Source: Lachnospiraceae bacterium (GTDB lineage Bacteria; Bacillota; Clostridia; Lachnospirales; Lachnospiraceae). From it: DNA of 64,000 nucleotides. Positions 28,053-36,309 of the stretch are shown in pieces; positions within the stretch are counted from its first letter, which is position 1; each line of letters starts with the position of its first letter. The DNA lies in the NCBI GenBank assembly GCA_029071325.1, contig JAIEAP010000043.1, positions 124,001 through 188,000 of the forward strand, given 5' to 3'. The notes below the pieces were generated by a model that made no database searches, was not told where the DNA came from, and saw nothing but the letters and a program-made list of their open reading frames with translations. The position numbers and the translations under genes are program-made.

Positions 28053-28283
28053 TTAGTTCAACGCAGCTTTGATCTGCTCAACCGCATCGCCTACTGTTAC
28101 GATCTTCTCTGCCTGATCATTGGGAATCTCAATGTCAAATTCTTCTTCCAGTCCCATAATGATCTGGAAGATGTCCAGTGAATCTGCTCCAAGGTCATCC
28201 ACAAAAGTGGTCTCAAGGGCAATCTCTTCCTCATCCACATTCAAAACCTCTGCAATGATTTTTTTCAGCTTTTCAAATTCCAT
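28053..28283 (-). CDS. acpP: Acyl carrier protein
   Basis: A 76-residue acidic carrier protein of fatty acid synthesis. The phosphopantetheine serine is in GADSLDIFQ (Ser36 region), and the length and helical pattern are standard. It is 14 nt downstream of plsX. Confidence 0.97.
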   Translation of the reverse strand: MEFEKLKKIIAEVLNVDEEEIALETTFVDDLGADSLDIFQIIMGLEEEFDIEIPNDQAEKIVTVGDAVEQIKAALN

Positions 28284-28297
28284 AACATTTTTCCTTT

Positions 28298-29311
28298 CTA
28301 CTTTTCTGTTGTTATTATATTGGATTTAATTTTTTCGTTGATATTCTGCTCCTTAAAGGTGACACATTGTATCACAGCATTCTTCACTTCCTTGGCCTTT
28401 GAACTGCCATGAATCTTCACCACCAGGCCATTCAATCCCAGAAGCGGCGCCCCTCCATACTCGGATGCATCAAAGGACTTAATGGTATTCTTTAAAGCCG
28501 GAAGCGCCAGCGCTGCGCCAATCTTACTCTTTAAAGTGCTGGTAAGTCCTTTCTTGATCACACCGATCAGCGTACTTGACAATCCTTCGTACAGCTTTAA
28601 GATCACATTACCCACAAATGCCTCGCAGACAATGACATCTGCCGCACCCTGAGGAATGTCCCTGGCCTCAATGCTGCCTACAAAGTTGATGCCTGAGCAC
28701 TCCTTAAGCAGCGGAAATGTCTCCTTGACAAGAGCGTTGCCCTTCTCTTCCTCCGCCCCGATATTGACGATAGCAACTCTCGGATTCCTGATGCCTACCA
28801 CATGCTCCATGTAAATGGAACCCATCTGGGCGAACTGCACCAGATGCGATGCCCTGGCGTCTACATTTGCACCGCAGTCAATCAGCAGTGAGACTCCCTT
28901 CTCGGTGGGGATGAGCGGAGCCAGCGGCGGTCTTTCAATTCCCTTAATCCGCCCCACGATCACCTGTCCGCCTACCAGTACCGCGCCAGAGCTTCCCGCC
29001 GACACAAAGGCATCCGCTTCTCCTTGCCGGACCATATTCATGCCCACAACGATGGAAGAATCCTTCTTGCGCCGGATCGCCATAACTGGCTGTTCTGCCG
29101 TCTCAATAATCTCCGATGCCTGGCGGATCAATATCTGCTTCTCATCATATGCATACTGTGACAATTCTTTCTGGATGACGTCCTGCTGCCCTACCAATAT
29201 CACCTGAATGTCCTGCCGCATATGTACTGCATCGATGGCGCCTCTGATAATCTCGCTGGGAGCATTATCTCCTCCCATGGCATCCAGCGCCACCTTCACA
29301 CACTCCTGCAT
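28298..29311 (-). CDS. plsX: Phosphate acyltransferase PlsX
   Basis: A 337-residue enzyme that makes acyl-phosphate from acyl-ACP for phospholipid synthesis. Recognisable segments are [19 protein letters not shown] at the N-terminus, [12 protein letters not shown], and the C-terminal [18 protein letters not shown] lies 8 nt before the ATG. It is the first gene of the operon driven by the promoter at 29371-29399. Confidence 0.97.
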   Translation of the reverse strand: MQECVKVALDAMGGDNAPSEIIRGAIDAVHMRQDIQVILVGQQDVIQKELSQYAYDEKQILIRQASEIIETAEQPVMAIRRKKDSSIVVGMNMVRQGEADAFVSAGSSGAVLVGGQVIVGRIKGIERPPLAPLIPTEKGVSLLIDCGANVDARASHLVQFAQMGSIYMEHVVGIRNPRVAIVNIGAEEEKGNALVKETFPLLKECSGINFVGSIEARDIPQGAADVIVCEAFVGNVILKLYEGLSSTLIGVIKKGLTSTLKSKIGAALALPALKNTIKSFDASEYGGAPLLGLNGLVVKIHGSSKAKEVKNAVIQCVTFKEQNINEKIKSNIITTEK

Positions 29312-29370
29312 CTACATACCTCCTGTAACGTATCCCATTACTCCGGCTGCACGTCTGCATGCCTATATGC

Positions 29371-29399
29371 AATATACTATAACTGAGATTAGAAATCAA
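29371..29399 (-). promoter_or_regulatory. Promoter of the plsX operon
   Basis: On the minus strand TTGATT (29394-29399) and TATATT (29371-29376) are spaced by 17 nt and lie 60-90 nt before plsX. No FapR-type site was recognised. Confidence 0.6.
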
Positions 29400-29415
29400 C
29401 CACAAAAAATAACTG

Positions 29416-30069
29416 TTAATTCTGGTATTCCCGGTTCTTCTCATCCTCCCGCGCCAGATCCTCCGGCGACATATACTTGCGGAAAATCCGTTCCATAATA
29501 CTGTTTTGCACGGAACTGAACAATGCCGGCATGATCACTGCCAGCGCCGGAATTCCCCATGTGATAAGTAGCAGGATCAGCAGGCACACCACCAGCAGCA
29601 ACGTATACGGGAAATGCGCTACCATCATCAACACCGCGTTTTTCAAGATTGCTTTACTGGTGTTTTCGAACCTGGCGATATTGGGATATACAAACAGCCA
29701 CACCAGCCAGGTAAGCCAGAACATGATCAGGAAGAAGTATCCCACATAGCCCAGAGGCGATCCATCCTCCATAAATAGGCTCATGATAAACTGATCTACC
29801 CACATCAGTATGGCAAATCCCAAAAATCCCATCCACAGCAGCGTTGCCTGTTTAAAATTCGACCGAAACGCTCCCCAGAACTCTTTCCAAAGATAGCCTC
29901 TCTCATGATGGATCACTTTATTCACGGTATAATACAGAGCCGTGCTGGACGCGCCAATGGTGAACACAGGGATGCAGCCCACCACCCACAGCATACTGAC
30001 GCAAAATATATCCACCAGCTTGCTGACAAACTGAAAAAATTTATTATTGTAGCTGAAAATTCCACTCAT
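29416..30069 (-). CDS. YesL-family (DUF624) membrane protein
   Basis: A 217-residue protein with five hydrophobic helices and the family pattern: an N-terminal LWVVGCIPVFTIGASSTALYY region, then VNKVIHHERGYLWKEFWGAFRSNFKQA, and a Trp-rich middle. YesL proteins often neighbour sugar-uptake genes, but here it stands alone between plsX and rpmF. Function unknown. Confidence 0.88.
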   Translation of the reverse strand: MSGIFSYNNKFFQFVSKLVDIFCVSMLWVVGCIPVFTIGASSTALYYTVNKVIHHERGYLWKEFWGAFRSNFKQATLLWMGFLGFAILMWVDQFIMSLFMEDGSPLGYVGYFFLIMFWLTWLVWLFVYPNIARFENTSKAILKNAVLMMVAHFPYTLLLVVCLLILLLITWGIPALAVIMPALFSSVQNSIMERIFRKYMSPEDLAREDEKNREYQN

Positions 30070-30101
30070 TATGTTCTCTCCCTGTTATCTTTTCCCGATT
30101 G

Positions 30102-30135
30102 AAAAAGGAAGTGTTTTTGCAAACACTCCCTTTTG
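30102..30135. terminator. Terminator after rpmF
   Basis: A stem of AAAAGG-AGTGTTT with AAACACT-CCTTTT around a TTGC loop. On the minus strand it ends in a T-run 8 nt after the rpmF stop. Confidence 0.8.
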
Positions 30136-30142
30136 TCTTCCA

Positions 30143-30322
30143 TTAGTCCTGAGGAATAATCTCTTTCTTATTGTAGGAACCGCAGTTCTTACATACTCTG
30201 TGAGGCATCATTAACGCGCCACACTTGCTGCACTTTACTAAGCTCGGAGCAGTCATTTTCCAGTTTGCTCTTCTTTTATCACGTCTTCCTTTGGAAGATT
30301 TGTTCTTAGGACAAATTGACAT
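30143..30322 (-). CDS. rpmF: 50S ribosomal protein L32
   Basis: A 59-residue ribosomal protein. It has the basic N-terminus SSKGRRDKRRANWKM and a zinc ribbon with CSKC and CKNC pairs, that is the zinc-bearing form. The ATG at 30320-30322 has GGAGGTG upstream; the longer frame runs into yceD and is not used. It starts 4 nt after yceD, the usual pairing. Confidence 0.96.
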   Translation of the reverse strand: MSICPKNKSSKGRRDKRRANWKMTAPSLVKCSKCGALMMPHRVCKNCGSYNKKEIIPQD

Positions 30323-30326
30323 CTGG

Positions 30327-30851
30327 TCACACCTCCTTAAATTTATTGAAAATATCCTGGATTGCTGCCATTCTGGGATCAAGCTCTGTCTTGGAACAAC
30401 TGCAGTCCTGTCGGTTCAGATTTGTACCGCACTTCTTACAAATCCCCCTGCAGTCCTCCTGGCACAGAACCTTCATCGGCCAGTTCACCAGGATTTCATG
30501 ATAGACAAGTCTGTCAACATCCAGCTGAACGCCTTCCATGTAATCTGCTTCTTCCGTCTCTTCCTCTGTTCCGTCTGCTCCCTCCAGGGGAATCACTTCA
30601 TCAAACTTCAGATGAAACTCTGTCGGAACATCCTCAAGACAGCGGTCACATGGGATTGCAATCTCCACATCTGTCTCTCCGGTGATTAGCAACTGCTTAT
30701 TTTCCCGGTTGACCATGTGCAAATCGAATGGCTTTTTCTCTATGATAGGAAACACGCCCAATTTGGAATCAAAGGATGCTGCCTCGATCGTTACCTCTTT
30801 CGTAACCTCCCTGTTCTCACAGGTACATACATCAGTCAAATCTAATTTCAC
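30327..30851 (-). CDS. YceD family protein (DUF177)
   Basis: A 174-residue protein of the DUF177 family that commonly precedes rpmF and is linked to 23S rRNA or ribosome assembly. It has the Cys-pair region CDRCLEDVPTEFHL and a C-terminal cysteine cluster CQEDCRGICKKCGTNLN. The GTG at 30849-30851 has AAGGAG about 6 nt upstream; the longer TTG start at 30878 does not. Confidence 0.9.
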   Translation of the reverse strand: MKLDLTDVCTCENREVTKEVTIEAASFDSKLGVFPIIEKKPFDLHMVNRENKQLLITGETDVEIAIPCDRCLEDVPTEFHLKFDEVIPLEGADGTEEETEEADYMEGVQLDVDRLVYHEILVNWPMKVLCQEDCRGICKKCGTNLNRQDCSCSKTELDPRMAAIQDIFNKFKEV

Positions 30852-30917
30852 GTTTGTCTCCTTTTCATACCTAACCAATTATACATAGGGTCATGCCGTT
30901 TGTCAATAAATTTTTTC

Positions 30918-32105
30918 CTACACCAGCGCAACGGTCTCCCTTGCAATGGCAAGTTCTTCATTGGTCGGGATCACGCAAACCGGTATTTTAGAATCCGCTG
31001 TAGATATGATCTTATCCTCACCCCGGACCTTATTCGCCTCCGCATCCAACGCGATGCCAAGGTATCCCAGATAAGCCACGACCTTTTCCCGGATAAAGGA
31101 AGTGTTTTCACCAATACCCGCCGTGAACGCAATTGCATCCACACCGTTCATAGCCGCTACATACGCGCCGATATATTTTGCCACACGGTAAGCAAATACC
31201 TCGCATGCGTCAATGGCACGCTCATTTCCTTCGTAATATGCCTTTTCCAGATCACGGAAATCGCTGGATACACCGGAGATTCCCTCCACACCCGACTTCT
31301 TGTTCAGCACGTCCATGATGCCGTCGATATCCAGTCCCTCTTTCTTTGCAATAAACTCAATAATCGCCGGGTCGATATCGCCGGAACGCGTTCCCATCAC
31401 AAGTCCCTCTAAGGGGGTGAGTCCCATGGAAGTATCTACACACTTTCCGTTCTGCACCGCACTGATGGACGCGCCGCCTCCCAGATGCGCCACGATAATC
31501 CTGGAATCCTGAAAATCCATATTCAGAAATTCCGCCGTATGCTTCGACACGAAGCTGTGGCTGGTGCCATGGAAGCCGTAACGTCTCACTTTGTACTTCT
31601 CATAATATTCATAGGGAAGCCCGTATAAATATGCCTTCTTGGGCATGGTCTGATGGAATGCAGTATCAAAAACACCCACCATCGGCACATTCGGCATCAG
31701 TTCCTGACATGCCCGGATTCCTATGAGATTCGCCGGATTATGTAACGGCGCCAGTTCATTACACTCCTCCACCTGCGCCAGAACCTCTTCCGTCAGAACC
31801 ACGGAGCTGGCAAACTTCTCACCGCCGTGCACCACACGGTGTCCTACCGCATCAATCTCGCTCAGGCTCTTCACTGCCCCGGTCTTCGGATTAACAAGCG
31901 CGTCTAATACCAACTGGATTGCTTCTTTATGCGTCGGCATCGCCGCATCCGTTATCTCTTTATCGCCCCCGGTCAACTGGTATACCAGCCTTCCGTCCAG
32001 TCCTATCCTCTCACAGATTCCCTTTGCCAGAACCGCCTCCGTATCGGAATTGATCAACTGGTATTTCAGGGAAGAACTCCCACAGTTAATTACTAAAGTA
32101 TTCAT
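30918..32105 (-). CDS. ackA: Acetate kinase
   Basis: A 395-residue enzyme making ATP from acetyl-phosphate, central to clostridial fermentation. Motifs are NTLVINCGSSSLKYQL, HRVVHGGEKF, RRYGFHGTSHSFV, GGGASISAV and FTAGIGENTSFIRE. The ATG at 32103-32105 is used because GAGG lies 10-11 nt before it and homologues start MxxLVxNxGSSS. No pta gene is adjacent in this window. Confidence 0.97.
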   Translation of the reverse strand: MNTLVINCGSSSLKYQLINSDTEAVLAKGICERIGLDGRLVYQLTGGDKEITDAAMPTHKEAIQLVLDALVNPKTGAVKSLSEIDAVGHRVVHGGEKFASSVVLTEEVLAQVEECNELAPLHNPANLIGIRACQELMPNVPMVGVFDTAFHQTMPKKAYLYGLPYEYYEKYKVRRYGFHGTSHSFVSKHTAEFLNMDFQDSRIIVAHLGGGASISAVQNGKCVDTSMGLTPLEGLVMGTRSGDIDPAIIEFIAKKEGLDIDGIMDVLNKKSGVEGISGVSSDFRDLEKAYYEGNERAIDACEVFAYRVAKYIGAYVAAMNGVDAIAFTAGIGENTSFIREKVVAYLGYLGIALDAEANKVRGEDKIISTADSKIPVCVIPTNEELAIARETVALV

Positions 32106-32154
32106 CCTCTCAATCACCTCATCCAAAAATAGTATGTGCCCCGCACATGCATTT

Positions 32155-32183
32155 AGTATACGACGAATTCACTGCCGGTTCAA
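32155..32183 (-). promoter_or_regulatory. Promoter of ackA-yceD-rpmF
   Basis: Minus-strand TTGAAC (32178-32183) and TATACT (32155-32160) with a 17-nt spacer, about 50 nt before ackA. Confidence 0.7.
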
Positions 32184-32213
32184 GTGTCTTTGCGCAAAAA
32201 ACAGCGGCACTCC

Positions 32214-32242
32214 TTGCTTTTTCCCGTGAAAAACCGTACCAT
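32214..32242 (+). promoter_or_regulatory. Possible promoter of tmcAL
   Basis: TTGCTT (32214-32219) and TACCAT (32237-32242) with a 17-nt spacer, 58 nt before tmcAL. The -10 is weak. Confidence 0.35.
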
Positions 32243-32299
32243 AGATTCATACATGAATAGCTGTTCCAAATTATAAGGAGTACCAGAACCGGAGGACAT

Positions 32300-33601
32300 A
32301 TGAATACCGTTGGAGTCATCGCAGAATATAATCCCTTTCACAAAGGACATCTCTATCAGATTGAGGAAATACGCAGGCGTACCGGGGCAGATTACATCAT
32401 CATTGCCATGAGCGGCGACTTCCTGCAGCGGGGTACGCCTGCCATCATCGACAAATATACCAGAACCAAAATGGCGCTCTCCTGCGGCGCAGACCTTGTG
32501 TTAGAATTGCCATGCCTGTGGGCGGTTTCCTCAGCGGAGGATTTCGCCGCGGCAGGCGTGACCCTTTTGGAGAAAACAGGCTGTGTGGATATGCTGTGCT
32601 TCGGAGCCGAGCACCATGAACTGACGCTCCTTGAGACCATCGCAGATATCCTGGCAGAGGAGCCCGAAGATTTTTCCCGCCGTCTTGGAGACCATCTGAG
32701 AGAAGGAATGCCCTTCCCCGCAGCCCGAAGTCTTGCGCTGACCGAATATATAGCGTCTGAAGCGTTATCTGAGACCGCCGCTGGCCTCCTGGCAAATGAT
32801 CCTGACTCCGCCGCAGGCAGCGCCCATATCCCGGATCTGCTGGCCTGCCCCAACAATATCCTTGCCTTAGAGTACCTGAAAGCGATCCGGCGCAGAAACA
32901 ATACCCTGACACCTCTGCTCATTTCCCGCCGGGGTGCAGGCTATCATGAGGAGGATATCCGACATCCCATGGCCTCTGCAACTGCAATCCGGCAAGCACT
33001 GACCGGAACCCAGTCTTGGGCTGACAGCGCCGGTCTTGATGCCATGCCCGATGCCGCGGCAGATATCTTAAGGGACTGCCGCCGGGAATACCCCTATACT
33101 GACCCGGACGATTTTTCTGCCCAGTTGGCTTATCTGCTCTTATCCTTAAGCAGGCAGCAACTTGCTCAATATCAGGATTGCAATACGGAGCTTGCCGGCC
33201 GTATCAAAAGCCTTCTGCCAGAGTTTCATTCTCTGGAGCAATTCTCCGGCATCTTAAAATCCCGCAACCTGACACACACCAGGATCAGCCGTAGCCTGTG
33301 CCATATTCTGCTGGGTCTGACACAGGAGGATTATGCGCTGGGCCGTTCACTGGATTATGCTCCCTATCTTCGGATACTTGGCTTTCGCAGGGAGGCAGCG
33401 CCTCTCTTGACCCGCCTGGATGCATGCGCCCAGGCTCCCGTAATTTCCAAGCTTGCCGATGCCTCGTCCATTTTGCCGGAAGATGCCGCAAAGCTTTTGT
33501 CCCATGATATCTTCGCAGCAGATCTGTACGAGCAGAATCTTGCCCGCCGGGCAAAAAAAACAGCCCGCAGCGAATACAGCCGCGGACTGGTCATCATCTG
33601 A
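32300..33601 (+). CDS. tmcAL: tRNA(Met) cytidine acetate ligase-like nucleotidyltransferase
   Basis: A 433-residue protein with the nucleotidyltransferase signature AEYNPFHKGHLYQI at the N-terminus, followed by ISGDFLQRG-like MSGDFLQRGTPAI and ADLVLELP. This matches TmcAL (former DUF795), which forms N4-acetylcytidine at the wobble position of elongator tRNA-Met using acetate. Acetate-dependent tRNA modification next to divergent acetate kinase is suggestive but may be chance. GGAGG lies 6 nt before the ATG. Confidence 0.92.
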   Translation: MNTVGVIAEYNPFHKGHLYQIEEIRRRTGADYIIIAMSGDFLQRGTPAIIDKYTRTKMALSCGADLVLELPCLWAVSSAEDFAAAGVTLLEKTGCVDMLCFGAEHHELTLLETIADILAEEPEDFSRRLGDHLREGMPFPAARSLALTEYIASEALSETAAGLLANDPDSAAGSAHIPDLLACPNNILALEYLKAIRRRNNTLTPLLISRRGAGYHEEDIRHPMASATAIRQALTGTQSWADSAGLDAMPDAAADILRDCRREYPYTDPDDFSAQLAYLLLSLSRQQLAQYQDCNTELAGRIKSLLPEFHSLEQFSGILKSRNLTHTRISRSLCHILLGLTQEDYALGRSLDYAPYLRILGFRREAAPLLTRLDACAQAPVISKLADASSILPEDAAKLLSHDIFAADLYEQNLARRAKKTARSEYSRGLVII

Positions 33602-33605
33602 ACAA

Positions 33606-34150
33606 ATAAAAAAGGGGCGCATAATTACTATTATCAGAAACACATCTATTACTCCGTGATTGGCAGGCATACACAGGGTATCAGCTCACCTTGTGCTGAA
33701 ATTCCAGCAGCCCCCGGTGTATCATTTTCGATGATTTCTGTCTTTTTAACGTTCGAACAATCCTTGGTATCCGTCCGCCTATCACGGACATGTAATCTGC
33801 AGGTTTTGTGTTTCTCTTGATGGGCGTTCTGATGTGACGTGCGGGCTGCGGACATTGTCTGAGCTCGTCATCTATAAATGGTTATATGTTGAAGCGAGTT
33901 ATGGAGTAGCCCGCTCATATCGACCACAGAAGAACGCCCATTTAGAGAAACTAGAAACCGAAGCCGCATGTCGCGTGACAGGCGGACAGATGCCAAAGGG
34001 ATTGTCGAAGCATAAAAAGACAGAAAAATTATGATACACCGGGGGCTGCGGAATTTACACGCACCGGTTCAAGGATACCCTGCGTATGCCTGCCAATTTC
34101 GGAGAAAAGATTATGTTCCGATAATAGTAATTATGCGCTCCCTTTTTTAT
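33606..34150. repeat. 545-nt self-complementary intergenic element (long imperfect hairpin)
   Basis: The whole gap between two convergent genes folds back on itself. Matching arms are 33606-33635 with 34120-34150 (one inserted base), 33659-33682 with 34074-34097 (one mismatch in 24), 33708-33725 with 34031-34048 (18 exact), 33735-33747 with 34014-34026 (13 exact), 33749-33791 with 33967-34011, 33792-33830 with 33930-33965, and a shorter pairing near 33850/33910. The apex is near 33870-33888. No plausible gene is inside. It may be a MITE-like element, an old inverted duplication, or a structured RNA; its ends (AAAAAAGG/CCTTTTTT) can also act as a two-way terminator. Confidence 0.85.
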
Positions 34151-34157
34151 GCATAAA

Positions 34158-35336
34158 TTAGTGATGGAACAGACGGATGCCGGTAAAGCTCATGACCATT
34201 CCGTATTTGTTGCAGGTCTCGATTACATGGTCATCACGGATGGAGCCTCCCGGCTGAGCCACATACATAACACCGCTTCGGTGAGCGCGCTCAATGTTAT
34301 CACCAAAGGGGAAGAACGCATCTGACCCCAGGGAAACACCGGTGTTCTGATCCAGCCACGCACGCTTCTCCTCTGCCGTAAATACCGGCGGCTTCTCGGT
34401 AAAGATATTCTCCCATGCCCCGTCTGCCAGAACATCCATATAATCTTCTCCGATATAGAGATCGATAGCATTGTCTCTGTCCGCTCTGCGGATGCCGGGA
34501 AGGAACGGCAGTCCCAATACCTGGGGAGACTGACGCAACCACCAGTTGTCCGCCTTGGAACCTGCCAGGCGGGTACAGTGGATGCGGGACTGCTGTCCTG
34601 CGCCGATACCGATTGCCTGACCGCCCTTCACATAGCATACGGAATTAGACTGCGTATATTTCAAAGTGATCATGGAAATGGCAAGATCAATCTTCGCCGA
34701 CTCCGGCAGATCCTTATTCTCCGTCACAATATTGGAGAAGAATGCATCGTCAATCACCAATTCATTCCTTCCCTGCTCAAAGGTAATTCCGAATACCTGC
34801 TTACGCTCAATGGGATCCGGTACATAATCCGGATCGATCTCAATCACATTATAATTGCCGTTTTTCTTTGATCTTAAGATTTCAAGCGCATCCTCGTCAT
34901 ATCCCGGTGCGATCACACCGTCGGACACCTCTCGCTTAATGAGGAGCGCCGTCGCTTTGTCACACACATCCGACAGTGCAATAAAGTCACCAAAGGAAGA
35001 CATTCTGTCTGCGCCCCTTGCCCTTGCATAGGCATTGGCAATTGGTGTGAACTCCACATCCATATCGTCTACCCAGTATATTTTGCGCTCCACATCGGTC
35101 AAGGGAAGCCCCACTGCTGCGCCGGCCGGCGATACATGCTTAAAGGACGTCGCTGCTGGAAGCCCTGTCGCCTGCTTTAACTCCTTGACCAGCTGCCAGC
35201 CGTTGAAAGCATCCAGGAAATTAATATAGCCCGGTCTGCCGCATTTTACCTCTATGGGCAGCTCTCCCTGCTCCATGTAGATCTTTGAGGGCTTCTGATT
35301 GGGATTACAGCCGTATTTTAATTCAAATTCTTTCAT
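34158..35336 (-). CDS. purH: AICAR formyltransferase (stand-alone PurH transformylase domain)
   Basis: A 392-residue protein matching the AICARFT part of PurH, which formylates AICAR with 10-formyl-THF. It has KYGCNPNQKPSKIY, FKHVSPAGAAVG with the catalytic Lys-His, YTQSNSVCYVKGGQAIGIGAGQQSR and SDAFFPFGDNIERAH. The IMP cyclohydrolase (MGS-fold) domain normally fused at the N-terminus is absent, and the last purine step is covered by purO two features upstream. It is complete for the stand-alone clostridial type and ends in IRLFHH. Confidence 0.95.
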   Translation of the reverse strand: MKEFELKYGCNPNQKPSKIYMEQGELPIEVKCGRPGYINFLDAFNGWQLVKELKQATGLPAATSFKHVSPAGAAVGLPLTDVERKIYWVDDMDVEFTPIANAYARARGADRMSSFGDFIALSDVCDKATALLIKREVSDGVIAPGYDEDALEILRSKKNGNYNVIEIDPDYVPDPIERKQVFGITFEQGRNELVIDDAFFSNIVTENKDLPESAKIDLAISMITLKYTQSNSVCYVKGGQAIGIGAGQQSRIHCTRLAGSKADNWWLRQSPQVLGLPFLPGIRRADRDNAIDLYIGEDYMDVLADGAWENIFTEKPPVFTAEEKRAWLDQNTGVSLGSDAFFPFGDNIERAHRSGVMYVAQPGGSIRDDHVIETCNKYGMVMSFTGIRLFHH

Positions 35337-35368
35337 TTCTTTATCTCCTTATGTGTTGTTGCTTTTCC

Positions 35369-35563
35369 GTTACTATTCACATTCCTCTCATCCTCATGCG
35401 CAATCGTCGCTCTCACGAGCTCCAGTCCCGCTGCTTACGCAGCTAAGATTGCTTATGAGGGTGAGGTTTCTGCTTCGCAGTCATACAAGAAATATCATCC
35501 AGCTTCTTACAAGCAAGCTTGACGAATCTGTCTAATATTCCTTATATGACTGTGAATAGTAAC
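35369..35563. repeat. 195-bp inverted-repeat element between purO and purH
   Basis: Perfect 13-bp terminal inverted repeats, GTTACTATTCACA (35369-35381) and its complement (35551-35563), enclose a 19-nt arm pair (35387-35405 with 35447-35465, three mismatches) and smaller stems (GCTGC-TTAC-GCAGC; CTGCTTCGCAG). No ORF. It ends 3 nt from the purO stop codon. The architecture is that of a MITE-like element within an operon. The core TTACTATT also occurs in the arms of the element at 33606-34150. Confidence 0.75.
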
Positions 35564-35565
35564 TG

Positions 35566-36279
35566 TTACTGGTTTTTATTGACGATCCTGCTGTCATATT
35601 TACCTGTTGCAATATCAATATAGCGCACAAACAGGGACACCTTATTATCCTGGTTCAGATTGTTCCATACACGTTCGGTGAAGGTATCGATATCTCCCGA
35701 GATATCTACCAGAACCGGTTCGCCTTCAAAGCTGGGCAGGGGATCTCCGTCTCCCATATAGGTATGAATGAAATGACCCTCTCCTGCTGCCGGATGCTCA
35801 TAGGCAAAGGTAAAGCGATTGCAGGAATCCGGGCTTCCGTTGTTGCTCTTTAAGATGGACATGGCATAATTATAACTGCCGTTCTCTACATGCATGATGC
35901 CCGAGATTCTCGGAGTATAATTGGGGGCGTCCGGCTCAAACTCTCTGGTGCGCAGCGCCTGCTCAAAGGTCTGCTGCTTATCCATCAGTTCATAGATGGT
36001 GTCGGTCTGATCCCCGTTCGTCACGATGGTCTTGTTGCCCAGCACCCGCACCGGCGCATAAATGATCAGGCTTGGGTCGCTCAGCTTGGAAGGATCGAAG
36101 GCCTGGGTACGGATTCCCTCTCCATCCTCCACAAATACGCGGTTGCGGCTGTTTTCGCTGCGCCCCATAATAAAATATGCCGTAACAGCATATTTCCCGT
36201 CCTCCGACCTTCCGATCACGATACCCCTTCCGGGATAAGTCGTCCTGCTCAACTCCTCTGCCAGTGAAATCATTTTCAT
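35566..36279 (-). CDS. purO: IMP cyclohydrolase, archaeal PurO type
   Basis: A 237-residue protein resembling PurO, which closes FAICAR to IMP. Segments include YPGRGIVIGRSEDGKYAVTA near the N-terminus, FIMGRSENSRNRVF, NGDQTDTIYELM and GEGHFIHTYMGDGDPLPSFEGEP. The ATG at 36277-36279 has AAGGAGG 7 nt upstream; the longer frame starts at 36309 without one. Together with the truncated-type PurH downstream it completes purine synthesis with two separate proteins. Confidence 0.85.
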   Translation of the reverse strand: MKMISLAEELSRTTYPGRGIVIGRSEDGKYAVTAYFIMGRSENSRNRVFVEDGEGIRTQAFDPSKLSDPSLIIYAPVRVLGNKTIVTNGDQTDTIYELMDKQQTFEQALRTREFEPDAPNYTPRISGIMHVENGSYNYAMSILKSNNGSPDSCNRFTFAYEHPAAGEGHFIHTYMGDGDPLPSFEGEPVLVDISGDIDTFTERVWNNLNQDNKVSLFVRYIDIATGKYDSRIVNKNQ

Positions 36280-36309
36280 TACTATTCCTCCTTGTGTTTG
36301 TTCTTTCAT

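Noticed and set aside
33834-34034. 66-codon plus-strand ORF inside the 545-nt hairpin
   Set aside because: It lies entirely in the self-complementary element, has no ribosome binding site and its frame is explained by the repeat structure.
34158-35336. purH as a 5'-truncated pseudogene
   Set aside because: The transformylase domain is complete with its own start, and a separate purO covers the missing activity.
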